This document shows positions 21,301 through 31,482 of a DNA stretch of 64,000 nucleotides, piece after piece. The stretch comes from Lepas anatifera (lineage: Eukaryota; Arthropoda; Thecostraca; Lepadidae), in assembly GCA_034440635.1 (NCBI GenBank), contig JAOTON010001698.1, positions 62,001 through 126,000 on the forward strand, given 5' to 3'. A model generated the notes under the pieces. That model was not told the origin of the DNA. It saw only the letters and a program-made list of their open reading frames with translations, and did no database searches. The first letter of the stretch is position 1, and the number at the start of each line of letters is the position of its first letter. The position numbers were made by a program, and so were the translations under genes.

Positions 21301-22429
21301 GCAGGATGTCTAGTCGTTGGAAGTCGTTGGAAATTTTAGGATTTCATACAGCATATTTTCTTCGGTCCTTAAAACCTGGTGACCAATGTCACGTTTGTAT
21401 TAAAATGTTTGCATAATGCCAAACCGGTCGATTTTTTCTGCTGTACCACAACGTTGAAAATTATCAATCCTATCCGTCTACGTAAAACAAATAATTCTTC
21501 TCTGGGCCACAACGACCTCTAAATATATCAGAGGAGACTGGGCTAGAGGTCACTAGCCTCAAAACTGATACCCTCGCACTTCAGTCAAAGTAGGGTTGCT
21601 GCAGAGTCTTTTGGCGCAAATACGGAAGCATTCAGTCGGTGAAGGCATAGGTGGAGAGACTATTTTAGTCGGAGGAAAGGTGTAGGCTGGAGGAAGGGGC
21701 TTCCGCGTTGGTATGGACGGGGGTGATTAGGCATATCACTTAAATGTTAATAGAGAAGTTCCAGAATCGGCTCAAACTGGGGGACGGGGTTAGAGCTGCT
21801 GCCACACTCTGAAAGTTGGGTGCAACAGCCACCACCACAGCCCCCACGGTTCCTGCGTCTATTGGTAAAGGGTTATGGTCGGGACTTCAGCAGCAGCAGC
21901 ATATTTGGACATGGCATGCTTAAAATACCTGAGAAACAGTGTTAACAGCATCAGTGCTGCTTGAAAACAGCTCTTTAAGTGCGTTTATACAATCCAATTC
22001 GCAATTGTTTCTCACCTTTCACGTTGCTGTTCACATTCCCGGTCCCCGAGAAAATCAGTATTCACTTACCAAGACACGCCGCTAGCGCCATCTATGGAGA
22101 GCCAGTGCAAGCTCAACTAAACGAGGATATGATAAGCAAAAAATAGCCGTTATGTGTGCAAGTTATAACGACAAAAACAAAGCGAATGGAACACCAATGA
22201 ACCAAACTACCAACCCAGTGCATTTTTTCCACCTCGTTGGTAATATGGGTTGATGGTGAGCCAAAAAGTGGAAAATTGGGCAAAATGCAAAACCTTCAAC
22301 TCGAGTGGGCCACCAAAAGTTTTTCGAAAATTGCATTTCTGATGAGCGCATCGTAATCAGCACCAAAAATGCATTTAATGAACAACGATCCGTTACTTTC
22401 TGAAGAAAAAAACCTAAATCCGGACCAGG

Positions 22430-22433
<4 letters not shown>
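18382..22433. mobile_element. Foldback element FB3: 4.05-kb near-perfect palindrome
   Basis: TTAGCCTGGCCCGGATTTAG at 18382 is matched in reverse complement ending at 22433. The pairing stays colinear almost to the centre at about 20407: CATAAACCATAAG at 20338 pairs with the region near 20470. Arms are about 1.97 kb each with a ~110-base loop (about 20350-20460) that contains a shorter direct repeat. Arms differ by scattered substitutions and small indels. Each outer end passes straight into an (AT)n tract, so a target duplication cannot be told from the microsatellite. A coding-like segment is duplicated in both arms (19680-20160 and 20649-21130). No transposase domain was recognised. Confidence 0.9.
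20649..21035 (-). pseudogene. Coding-like fragment in FB3 right arm (function unknown)
   Basis: The reverse strand has a 128-codon open frame beginning MCKRITAYTCKTGRAEG and continuing basic (RALERMRDKKEHVNRFGKR), then serine-rich. The matching part of the left arm (about 19780-20150) encodes similar peptides spread over different frames, as expected for a decayed coding sequence. I do not recognise the family. It may be a captured gene fragment or part of the element's former protein; it may also be chance conservation, since the arms are palindromic. Confidence 0.3.

Positions 22434-22485
<52 letters not shown>
22434..22485. repeat. (AT)n microsatellite at the right edge of palindrome FB3
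   Basis: About 50 bases of alternating AT that mirror the tract at 18332-18381. Confidence 0.95.
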
Positions 22486-22487
<2 letters not shown>

Positions 22488-22864
22488 CTATCATCTATCT
22501 ACCTGATAAGTTTTGCCGCTCAAAGGTGGCACCCCCTGGTCTGGATGCTGCTCACCAGCCATGTGCTACCCCGAGCGGAAATCCTGGATGGACCTCTGTC
22601 TTAATACCCTTTATTTTGAACTTTAAAGTATGTAGACTTTTAATGCAGGGAACCTAAGCAAAATATTGGTAAATATTGGTTTCTTGACGCGCTTTACAAA
22701 GCTGTAATCTTGGTTTAAAACCCGTTGTAAAAGTTTAACACTCCTTGTAATGTAATGCACTCGAGGACCATTAGGGCCGGAGAGCCTCATCTCTTGCCGA
22801 CGGGTGAAACAGTCCATTGGGTATTCTGCGCAACACAAGATTCAATGCACTACCGATGGACTTA
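22486..22864. other. Unassigned DNA with a family D-like fragment
   Basis: 22610-22745 resembles the right end of family D (CGCTTTACAAAGCTGTAATC...TTTAACACTCCTT). No gene is seen. Confidence 0.4.
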
Positions 22865-23916
22865 CACGTGCCACGCTGGGAAGGGGGGGCGAAATTCGTC
22901 CCCTCCTGGTTTTCCCCAGATAACGCAAAAACGAAGAGACGCAGAAGAACGAAACGTGCAGTACTTATCCTTAATCAATTTCATGCCTCTGACTAAATCT
23001 TTTAGGTCAGGTCATGTAAGGTAAAGAGCTATCCAAGCTCAAGCGACCCGACCTCAAAACCTAAAATCACAAGTTTGAAGCGGCGCCTGGGGAACATCAG
23101 CCAACAGATCAGTTTGAAACTTTCACAATATGATGAGATCATTAGGGTCTACAAATCTGCTATCTTCGAATTTTTATATTGTTGACCTAAGGTGAGGTCA
23201 AGTTTTGGTCACCCATTATAAGTCTATGGTGAAAAATAGAAAGGGATTGTTTTCAGTAAATACAGGATAGATAAACCAGGCAATCCTCAAACGGTGTATT
23301 TTTACCACGATCTTGACCATCAAGGTGTATTGTTGACCATCTGACCTCTCAAAGGCCATGTCAGGTCACAGGAGCATAGGGCAGTGTACAATATTGGCAT
23401 AACAATCACCTACAGTGATTTTTTTGCCCATATCCTCCCACTGCATTGAGATAAAGCTCCTATTTTGCTTACAGTGTGCTTATATTGTCACGGGGAGTTG
23501 ATTGATGTGCAACATGACCATACGAGGTCACCCTATGACCCTGACTTAGCTCAATGTCAGGTCATTTTCACAACTTAACCTGGCAAGGTTAAAGTATACA
23601 TCATTCGATTTGCCATGATGAGAGAAGTCTAATGATGCATAAATATTTTTTCTAGCTCCACTGAGTAAAAATCTAGAGGTGAAAACGTACACTGCCCTGT
23701 TGTTAGCCTATGGAAACTTATTTGACCTATGCTGACCTCAATATTAACCTGACATAAAAATACTTCGTATAATTTCTCTTCGTCTCGTCAAGAGCTTTCG
23801 AACGCCGTCCGTAATTTTTATTTGACTTTCATGGAAAATGACATACGGAGGGGGGGCGAAATACGCCAGTCTCCCTAGCGGGGCGTGTCATGCCAGGGAG
23901 CCCAGCGGGGCGCGTG
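22865..23916 (+). mobile_element. Family H element, relative of the TTAA-type group
   Basis: The left end CACGTGCCACGCTGGG matches the reverse complement of the right end CCCAGCGGGGCGCGTG. It shares the group layout: GGTTTTCCCCAGATAACGCA near the left end, many AGGTCA/TGACCT half-sites, the CATCATTCGATTTG block (about 23600), and a G-run before the right end. The left flank reads CTTA and the right AAAA, so no duplication is preserved. It is non-coding. Its last 160 bases belong to the duplicated 774-base block. Confidence 0.65.
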
Positions 23917-24530
23917 AAAAAGTAACACGCAAAAGGCACAAAGCGAGCGAGTATCTCACGATGGTCGCAAGCACAACACACTCGCCACTTGACAAAGTGA
24001 TTGGAAACTCATCAGGATATTTTCGGAGGATGGTTGCAATACCACGTGACCGGGCGGCGGGGCTAGCTGTTGGTGCCGGACAGACGCTCCGTCCGAGCGG
24101 CGACAGCAGCAATTATCTGGATTGCCCGGATATCGCCTGAAGGGGCGCCCGGTCGATCGACAGCCGACCGAGGGATGTCGGGCCTTCCGGACGCTGCCGC
24201 GGCTATCGAACACTGATCAAAGCTACAGATCAGCTGCCGAACCCTCTGAACACTGCTGCAGATCAGCTGTCCAACCTTCTGAACACTGCCGCAGGACAGC
24301 CGAACCTTCAGTACACTGCCGCAGAATAGCAGCCGAACCCTCTGAACACTGTTGCAGATTAGTTGCCGAACCCTCTGAACACTGCTGCAGGGCTGCCGAG
24401 CCTTCAGTGCACTGCCGCAGATCAGCTGTCAAACCTTCCGTACACTGCCGCAGATCAGCTGTCGGTGACTGCCGAGCCCTCAGTACACTGCCGCAGAAGA
24501 GCTGTCGGTGACTGCCGAGCCCTCAGTACA
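23757..24530. repeat. Duplicated 774-base block, copy 2
   Basis: Matches 11969-12742. Here the left boundary is in the middle of family H and the right boundary in a continuing 43-base minisatellite, so the sequence is in its natural context. Confidence 0.9.
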
Positions 24531-24734
24531 CTGCCGCAGATCAGCTGTCGGTGACTGCCGAGCCCTCAGTACACTGCCGCAGATCAGCAGTCAGTGACTG
24601 CCGAGCCCTCAGTACACTGCCGCAGATCAGCTGTCGGTGACTGCCGAGCCCTCAGTACACTGCCGCAGATCAGCAGTCAGTGACTGCCGAGCCCTCAGTA
24701 CACTGCCGCAGATCAGCTGTCGGTGACTGCCGAG
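24218..24734. repeat. 33/43-base minisatellite (copy 2, longer)
   Basis: The 33-base units give way to a 43-base unit (TGCCGAGCCCTCAGTACACT plus GCCGCAGATCAGCTGTCGGTGAC split over the period). Some units alternate CAGCTGTCGG with CAGCAGTCAG, hinting at an 86-base higher-order repeat. The array is interrupted at 24735 by FB2 and resumes at 27393-27480. Confidence 0.9.
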
Positions 24735-27392
24735 TAGGCCATGTCGTGATCACCACTTTTTCACAGGATCTTTGATTACCGGGTGTTTTCTAATGTATTG
24801 ATGGCCGCTGATCACGATTTTCTGGTCGAAAATGTCGAATTCGAAAAATATTTGCCCGCGCAAGCCGTTTGAAATTCTTCCGGTTTGCCAAAATTTCGAT
24901 GTTTTCATATCTCACGGACCATAAAATGCAACTAATGTATTGGAAGGGCTCCAGAACTTTAAAACCATTCAATTTGAACAATTTGAAACCTTTTTTGACT
25001 CCTTGAAATATATATTTACCTGGAAAAGTACCTTGGAAAGACAGGGATGTTTGAGCTTAAAAAGATGATAATAGATGGCGCGCATGACGCAGCCGTCAAT
25101 CAGTGTCCCGCTACGTCGCTTATGACAAGAATCTATTAGCCAAAGGAGCTGGATATAGGATTTGAGCCTATTATGAATTCGATGAATCAACATTTACCTT
25201 CATAAGATGATCTAGATTTTTCTCGCTTGCAGTTTTAAACATAATTGGTAATGGTTGCTTTCAAAGCAGGTCCAATTAGGACGAGCCAGCCATATATAGA
25301 TTAGGTATCTAAGCATGTAGTCACTGCGGAAAAATTTCAAGTATTAAAATGTATGCAAGAGCCAGTCGATTATGTTCAGATTAGTCTTGCTATCACTAGC
25401 AAGGAGAATGCCGTATTTCGGGAAAAATGAAGCTACACGACACCCAGCTTGCCGTCAATACATGCCGCTGTCGGTCGAATTATGATGCTGCGGTTTGAAG
25501 AGACTGAGGCCAGGGAAGCGGACGAATTTCATGTTTCAATAGCTTCAATATTCGAACCGACCGCTGATGAAGTTACCGAGACTTACAGAAGAGCATCTGT
25601 GCCAGCAAGAAACAGGTACAAAGTTCGCTGAGAAATAAGGAAGCTTTATAATTTGAAGGAAACGATCAGAAGGTGCCTACAAAACATGACGATATTGTAA
25701 GCATGGACAAGGCATGACACCATTGTTTGACATATCAAACAGAGCTCTACCATCAAAGGTATCGGCAAACAGAACATTTCTGGAAGACCAGCGATGAGCA
25801 CAGAGGTTGTATATTGGTGGCTTGGATGCAGTCGTGACAGACCATTGGAGACGGCAGCAGCTGAGCCAAGCCGCTGCTGCTGTCGTTGTGGCTACCAGGA
25901 GTTCTCCGGATGTTGCGTTCTGACGGAGCCAAAGCTGCGTCAGAACGCAACAGCACCATTGACAGCGACCGCTGGTGGTATATGCAGCAGCGAGCTTCCT
26001 ATTTGTAGCATCACACCAGCTGCTAACACGCCGCACGCGAACAGGCTCTGGCAGGTATAAATCAATCTCTGAAATAAAACTTATTTCTAAATGTTACACG
26101 GAAGTCGTTTATAGACTTGTCTGGGTGATTGTCATATTATTGTGCTCGAATACGGACGAGCCGGCCTCCCGATCAGGCCTTATTGGCGGCAGCAGCAGTG
26201 GCTTGCCGCAGCTGCTGCCGTCTCCAACGGTCTGTCACGACTGCATCCAAGCCCCCAATATACAACCTCTGTGCTTCTCGCTGGTCTTCCAGAAATGTTC
26301 TGTTTGCCGATGCCTTTGATGGTAAAGCTCTGCTTTATATGTCAAACAATGTGGTCATGTTTTGTCCGTGCTTACGATACCTTCATGTTTTGTAGACGCC
26401 TTCTGATCGCTTCCTTCAGGTTACAGTGCTTCCTTATTTCACAGCGAACTTTGTACTTGTTTCTTGCTGGCACAGATGCTCTTCTGTAAGTCTCGGCAAC
26501 TTCATCAGCGGTCGGTTCGAATTTTCAAGCTATTGAAACGCGAAATTCGTTCACTTTCCTGGCCTCCATCTCTTCAAGCCGCAGCATCATAATGTGACCG
26601 ACAACGTCAGCCCCAATCGAGAGCTGGTTGAGCGGCAGCATGCATGTGAATCATGTTAAGCGGCTTGACGGCGGCGCTAGGTGTGGTGTAGCTTCATTTT
26701 TCCCGAAATGCGGTATTCTACTCGCTAGTGATAGCAAGACTAATCTAAATATAATCAACTGGCTCTTGCATACATTTTAATACTTGAAATTGATCCGCAG
26801 TGACTACATGCTTAGATACCTAATCTATATAGGCTGGCTAGCTGATCTGAATTGGACCTGCTTTGAAAGCAACCATTACCAATCATATTTAAAACTGCAA
26901 GCGAGAGAAATCTAGATCATCTTGTGAAGGTAAATGTTCATTCATCGAATTAAAAATAGGCTCAAATCCTATATCCATCTCCTTTGGCTAATAGCTTCTT
27001 GACATAAGCGACGAAGCGGGACAGTGGTTGACGGCTGCGTCATGCGCGCCATCTATTATCATCTTTTTAAGCTCAAACATCCCCGTCTTTCTAAGGTACT
27101 TTTTCGGGTAAGTATATATTTCAAAGGGTCAAAGAAGGTTTGAAATTGTTCAGTTGCAATGGTTTTAAAGTTCTGGGGCCTTTTGAATACATCAGTTGCG
27201 TTGTATTGTCCGTGAGATATGAAAACATCGAAATTTTGGCAAACCGGAAGAATTTCAAACGGCTTGCGCGGGCAAATATTTTTCGAATTCGAAACTTTCG
27301 ACCAGAAAATCGTGATCAGCGGCCATCAATACATTAGAAAACACTCGGTAATCAAAGATCCTGTGAAAAAGTGGTGATCACGACATGGCCTA
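24735..27392. mobile_element. Foldback element FB2 with an 8-base target duplication
   Basis: It begins TAGGCCATGTCGTGATCACC (24735) and ends with its reverse complement (27392). Arms of about 1.15-1.2 kb pair inward to around 25890 and 26190, leaving a ~300-base loop. It is flanked by CTGCCGAG at 24727-24734 and 27393-27400, and the minisatellite resumes in phase after it. This fits insertion into one array unit with an 8-base duplication, as in hAT- or P-type transposons. Coding-like peptides occur in both arms (for example 25449-25631), with stops and frameshifts between them; I do not recognise them. Confidence 0.88.
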
Positions 27393-27715
27393 CTGCCGAG
27401 CCCCTCAGTACACTGCCGCAGATCAGCTGTCGGTGACTGCCGAGCCCTCAGCACACTGCTGCAGATCAGCAGGCGGTGGCTGTCGAACCCTCGGAGGCTC
27501 TCAATCGCACCTGTGACCCAGTTTCTTATACCAATCAGAACAACAATTGTTTGTGACGCACACAGTGGTAAACCCTACTTCCAGGACAAATACGGGTCTG
27601 TTTCTTGGCTATTTTCGGTTGATTTATGCATTTTTAGACACTATTAGACAAAGGGGGACTCTATAGTGCTGGTGACTGCAAGAGGGAAGATAGTCATTTG
27701 ATGTCGCTTCGAGTT
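27393..27715. repeat. Right remnant of the 43-base minisatellite and unassigned DNA
   Basis: 27393-27500 resumes the array interrupted by FB2, with more diverged final units. 27500-27715 shows no gene or recognised repeat. Confidence 0.75.
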
Positions 27716-27719
27716 TTAA

Positions 27720-28693
27720 CACCCGCACTGGAGAGTGGTCTGGCACTAACGCCCACTGGAGGGGCCTGGTAGGTCCCCCGTGAGATCTCGGAAACTGAGA
27801 GCTTTAGTAAACGCCGATTGAGGGGAGGGGTGGGTGGAGGCTATGGTGATCTACATCAAAGCCAATTTTCATTTACCTAGGTCAAACATTCCCGCGGGCC
27901 GCAGGGTGGTCATAACGTTCAAATCGTGGTAATAAAAACTTGGCCATAAAATTCGAATCTTAGCCGTGCTAAGGACTTATTAGGAAATTCCGTCATCATG
28001 CAAGACAACATTCGTGAATATGCTTAGGGCAGCCCAGGGTCATAGAGGCAAATTCGTGAAGCATTTTTCCGAAAATTTTGGGATCAAGGTCCTACAAGGT
28101 CACATGACCTATGATGTCACAATATGATATACTCCCTATAATGTACACCATAATTAGCACTACAGCAATAGTTTGGCAGGAAATGAGGAGTGTCCTTTAC
28201 CTTTGACTTTGGACCTTGATCTTTGACTTTGACCTTAACATTGAATTACCTTAATTAGGGATGTCATAGTACCTATAATATACGTCAGACTGGGTAGCGC
28301 CATTTGACTGGAAGCAACGAGGTCAATAACTTTGAAAATGCTGGTATGACCTTGACTTGTGACCTTTTGCCTTGACCTTGACGTTGATGTGAGGTGATCT
28401 TGACATATCATCCCGTTTATATAGCGTGGTGGCCTTATGACACGTCACCACTCGGCCTCCAATGCAAGCGAACTGGTAGGACCGCGCGAATGTGGCAATC
28501 TCAAAATGTAGGCCTGACTTTAAAAGCCTATACGTCAAAATATTGTAATCCGATGTTCAAAAGTGCTTCACCAATCAACACGCCGTTAAATCATCTCAAA
28601 CTTTGGTGAGTATCGTATTTCGACTACGAGCCGTTCTCCAGCCACCTCGGAAAAATAGTTAGGGGGCCTCCGAGGCTCTCTCCAGTGCGCGTG
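27720..28693 (-). mobile_element. Family E TTAA-type element
   Basis: It is flanked by TTAA at 27716-27719 and 28694-28697. Termini are CACCCGCACTGGAGAG and, in reverse complement, CACGCGCACTGGAGAG. It shares GAGATCTCGG near one end, TCGGAAAAATAG near the other, and repeated TGACCTT/AGGTCA motifs (about 28080-28400). 974 bases, non-coding. Confidence 0.82.
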
Positions 28694-28697
28694 TTAA

Positions 28698-29761
28698 AAA
28701 GTGCATACCCTGGTTCTATTTGTCTGCGAATTGTGGATGCGATTGAAGGTGGTACTAATACACTGACTACAGCTGCTAAATGCAGACAGGGACGACTTGG
28801 GTGTTCTCTAAAACTCTTTTCACACTAGACTGTATTACATAACACCACATCCCACTAGCAGGCATTCACCTGGGCCATCATAAAGCGTCACCACGCTTTC
28901 ATTGTGTTCTTGCGAGGGCAAGAAGAGCACTGTATCCGTTTTGTGAATGGGTATAGCTTTTGCACCGACGTCTCAATGCACCATCATGCGTCACAATCCG
29001 TCGACACCAAGCTGTATTGTCATGCAAATAGCTCCAACAGCGGGCCATTACATACGAGAGCGCGTCGCACATACAACCCAGACACATGCTCTATTCATTC
29101 TGCGGCCAGCCTCCTTTGAGCTCTCACTTACGGGCGCCGAGTATGATTAGGGCGCCGGCACTGCCACTTACCGCGGCACACCCTTACTGTGGGGCCATTC
29201 CAGGCACCCGACTGCCATCAATCCGGCCAGCTCGACACTGCTCTGCGGCCCGACGCTCTCGTTAGTCGCCATTACTACCTGACCCTGTGGACATCCAGGA
29301 TCGTTTCACGGGCCGCCGAGAGGAGGGGGTGGGGGGGGCTGGGGACACGCGCGTCCCGCCGTCCCGTCGCCGGTCATGATGACGGGGTGGCACCAGGCGG
29401 TGTTTCACAGCTCGTTGACGTTAGTGGCGCAGGCTGGTGATTTGCACCGCTGATGACGGTCTGGAGAGCGGTGTGTCAGTGGTGACCTGGCGGCCCGCTA
29501 TCGCTGAGCGCCGATCAGCGGGCCGGGCCTGTTTGTCGCTGGTGAAGAGAGCCGGGCCTGATGTTCAAGGTGAGCGCGCGCCACCCACGGCGCCGGCCGC
29601 GGCGGCAGCTCGCCTCGGGGCCAGGCGCCGGGGAGGTCGCACCATCACAAACTCTACACCTCATGCAGCTCACATGCACGGGCAATTGCACAGATGACTG
29701 GCAGTAGTATTTAGCGTGGAAACATTATGGACATCATTATTTGAATAAAAACGTTTCCAGC
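28698..29761. other. Unassigned DNA with a CpG-rich patch
   Basis: 29190-29640 is GC- and CpG-rich with short overlapping open frames of biased composition. A CpG-island-like promoter or exon cannot be excluded, but no protein family is recognised. Confidence 0.4.
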
Positions 29762-29764
29762 TTA

Positions 29765-30073
29765 AGCCCTGTTCCAGCTGTGAGCACAGTTTTGTCAGCA
29801 GGACCTCTAACCTCTCCTCCAGAAAAGTAACATCAGCGCCATAATCGCCTCTTGTTTGTGCTAAGCAAAGGGAACTCAAACCTTTACACCATTAAAAAAT
29901 ATTAGACTGCCACTTCGTGCACTTACTATTTTTCATCAGCGCAAACAGCAGGCCGTCAGCCCGTAAAACCTCTAGAACTAGTTCCCGGGGAGAGGCTTCA
30001 GTCCTGTGACGTAGGCGCAACGCGGCCCGCTGATTGGTGCTGACAAAACTCTGCTGACAGCTGGAACAGGGCT
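29765..30073. mobile_element. MITE with a TTA duplication, PIF/Harbinger-like
   Basis: The termini AGCCCTGTTCCAGCTGTGAG (left) and, in reverse complement, AGCCCTGTTCCAGCTGTCAG (right) match over about 36 bases. Flanks are TTA at 29762-29764 and 30074-30076. A three-base TTA/TAA duplication is typical of PIF/Harbinger. 309 bases, non-coding. Confidence 0.7.
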
Positions 30074-30076
30074 TTA

Positions 30077-30785
30077 GTTTCTCTATGATAATAAAAAAAT
30101 TCATTTGCGAGCATTAACATTTGAGGTCTGAGACAGCCTACCCAGCCAGGTTATGTTCTAGCGCCAAAAACTGAGCCTTGAACCCCGGCTCCAGCTGCAG
30201 GACCACCCACGGGAGGACCTTAGCTCAGTTATGTATGTATGCACCTGCGGCACAAGATTAGGGACAGTTGAAAATCGTCACCTGCTTCACGTACAGAAAC
30301 AGACGTTAGCAGAGACACCACTTCACCAAACACACCGCCAGAAGCAGGACAAGGATGATTGGCCTCAGTCGGCTGAGTCTGCGCCAGTTGAAGGATACCT
30401 TGGCTAATAAATATCGCCGCCGACAAAAATGTGAGGGGGATCAATCTTCAACCTGATCCTGACAAAAAAACTGTCCCTTTAGAATGAAAAACTTGCCGAA
30501 TTATTTGGACTGATTGTTACTTTCTGCACTTGTTGGTTACAAAATGTTCTGACTTCTTCTGAATTTGGCTAAAATTCAGAAATTTTTCATGAAAAGTGGG
30601 GGTACTAACCCCCTGTCCCCTCATCCTGGCACGTATAGTTTCACGTCATAGAGTTCGAGAGACAACGCAAAAGTGCGCCTTCAGAAATTATGGGGTCCGA
30701 GAACAGGCAGAGACCCAGCACAGCCCCAGCAGAAGCATCCGGTTTTCAGTACTGGGCAGCACTCACACAGTGGTTTTTTTACACC
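30077..30785. other. Unassigned DNA
   Basis: Only short open frames without recognised motifs. Confidence 0.4.
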
Positions 30786-31482
30786 CGATGCCTGGCAGCA
30801 TACTGAGTTTTTATACCTTGGGTGCCGGGTCGTACACAGAGGTGCTATACCTCAGGTGCCGGGCCATACACAGAGGTGTTATACAGGGGCGGACGCAGAC
30901 CCGAGTTTGGGGGGTCAAACCCATGTCTGCCTCTCCTCCTGGGGGGGGGGTGGGAACGAAGATTTTTTGCTCTACAGACCTAGTGTAAACACCTTTTTCA
31001 AAAAATTATCCGGCTGTCGGGGGCAAAAGATAGTTTGCCCCCTCCAACGCTTTGGGAGGGGGGCATGGCCAGAATGCCCCCCCTACGTCCGCCAATGGTG
31101 TTATACCTCAGGTGCCGGGCTATACACAGAGGTGTTATAACTCAGATGCCGGGCCGTACACAGAGGTGTTATACCTCAGGTGCCGGGCCATTCACAGAGG
31201 TGTTATATATCAGGTGCCGGGCCATACACAGAGGTGTTATAACTCAGATGCCGGGCCGTACACAGAGGTGTTATACCTCAGGTGCCGGGCCATACACAGA
31301 GGTGTTATATATCAGGTGCCGGGCCGTACACAGAGGTGTTATACCTCAGGTGCCGGGCCATACACAGAGGTGTTATATATCAGGTGCCGGGCCGTACACA
31401 GAGGTTTTATATCTCAGGTGCCGGGTCGCACACATAGATGTTATACCTCATGTGCTGGGCCGTACATAAAGGTGTTATACTT
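30786..31482. repeat. 34-base minisatellite interrupted by a hAT-like insertion
   Basis: The unit approximates GGTGTTATACCTCAGGTGCC followed by GGGCCATACACAGA (34 bases). About a dozen well-conserved copies lie at 31098-31482 and a few more diverged ones at 30790-30883. Because 34 is not a multiple of three and the unit lacks forward-strand stops, long open frames run through several frames and give a 34-residue periodic peptide (GVITQMPGRTQRCYTSGAG...). I regard this as a by-product of the repeat. Confidence 0.92.
30884..31097. mobile_element. Small non-autonomous hAT-like element epsilon
   Basis: The termini are CAGGGGCGGACGCAG and, in reverse complement, CATTGGCGGACGTAG. Flanks are GTGTTATA at 30876-30883 and 31098-31105, a perfect 8-base match, with the 34-base array resuming in phase. 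214 bases, non-coding. Confidence 0.85.

Noticed and set aside
12430..24734. CRISPR array suspected from regular repeats
   Set aside because: Units are contiguous minisatellite copies without unique spacers, and the sequence is eukaryotic in character.
27140..27337. Frame of 65 codons in the FB2 right arm with a near-identical partner in the left arm
   Set aside because: The partner (24790-24981) exists because the arms are inverted copies; no motif is recognised and similarity alone is not evidence of coding.
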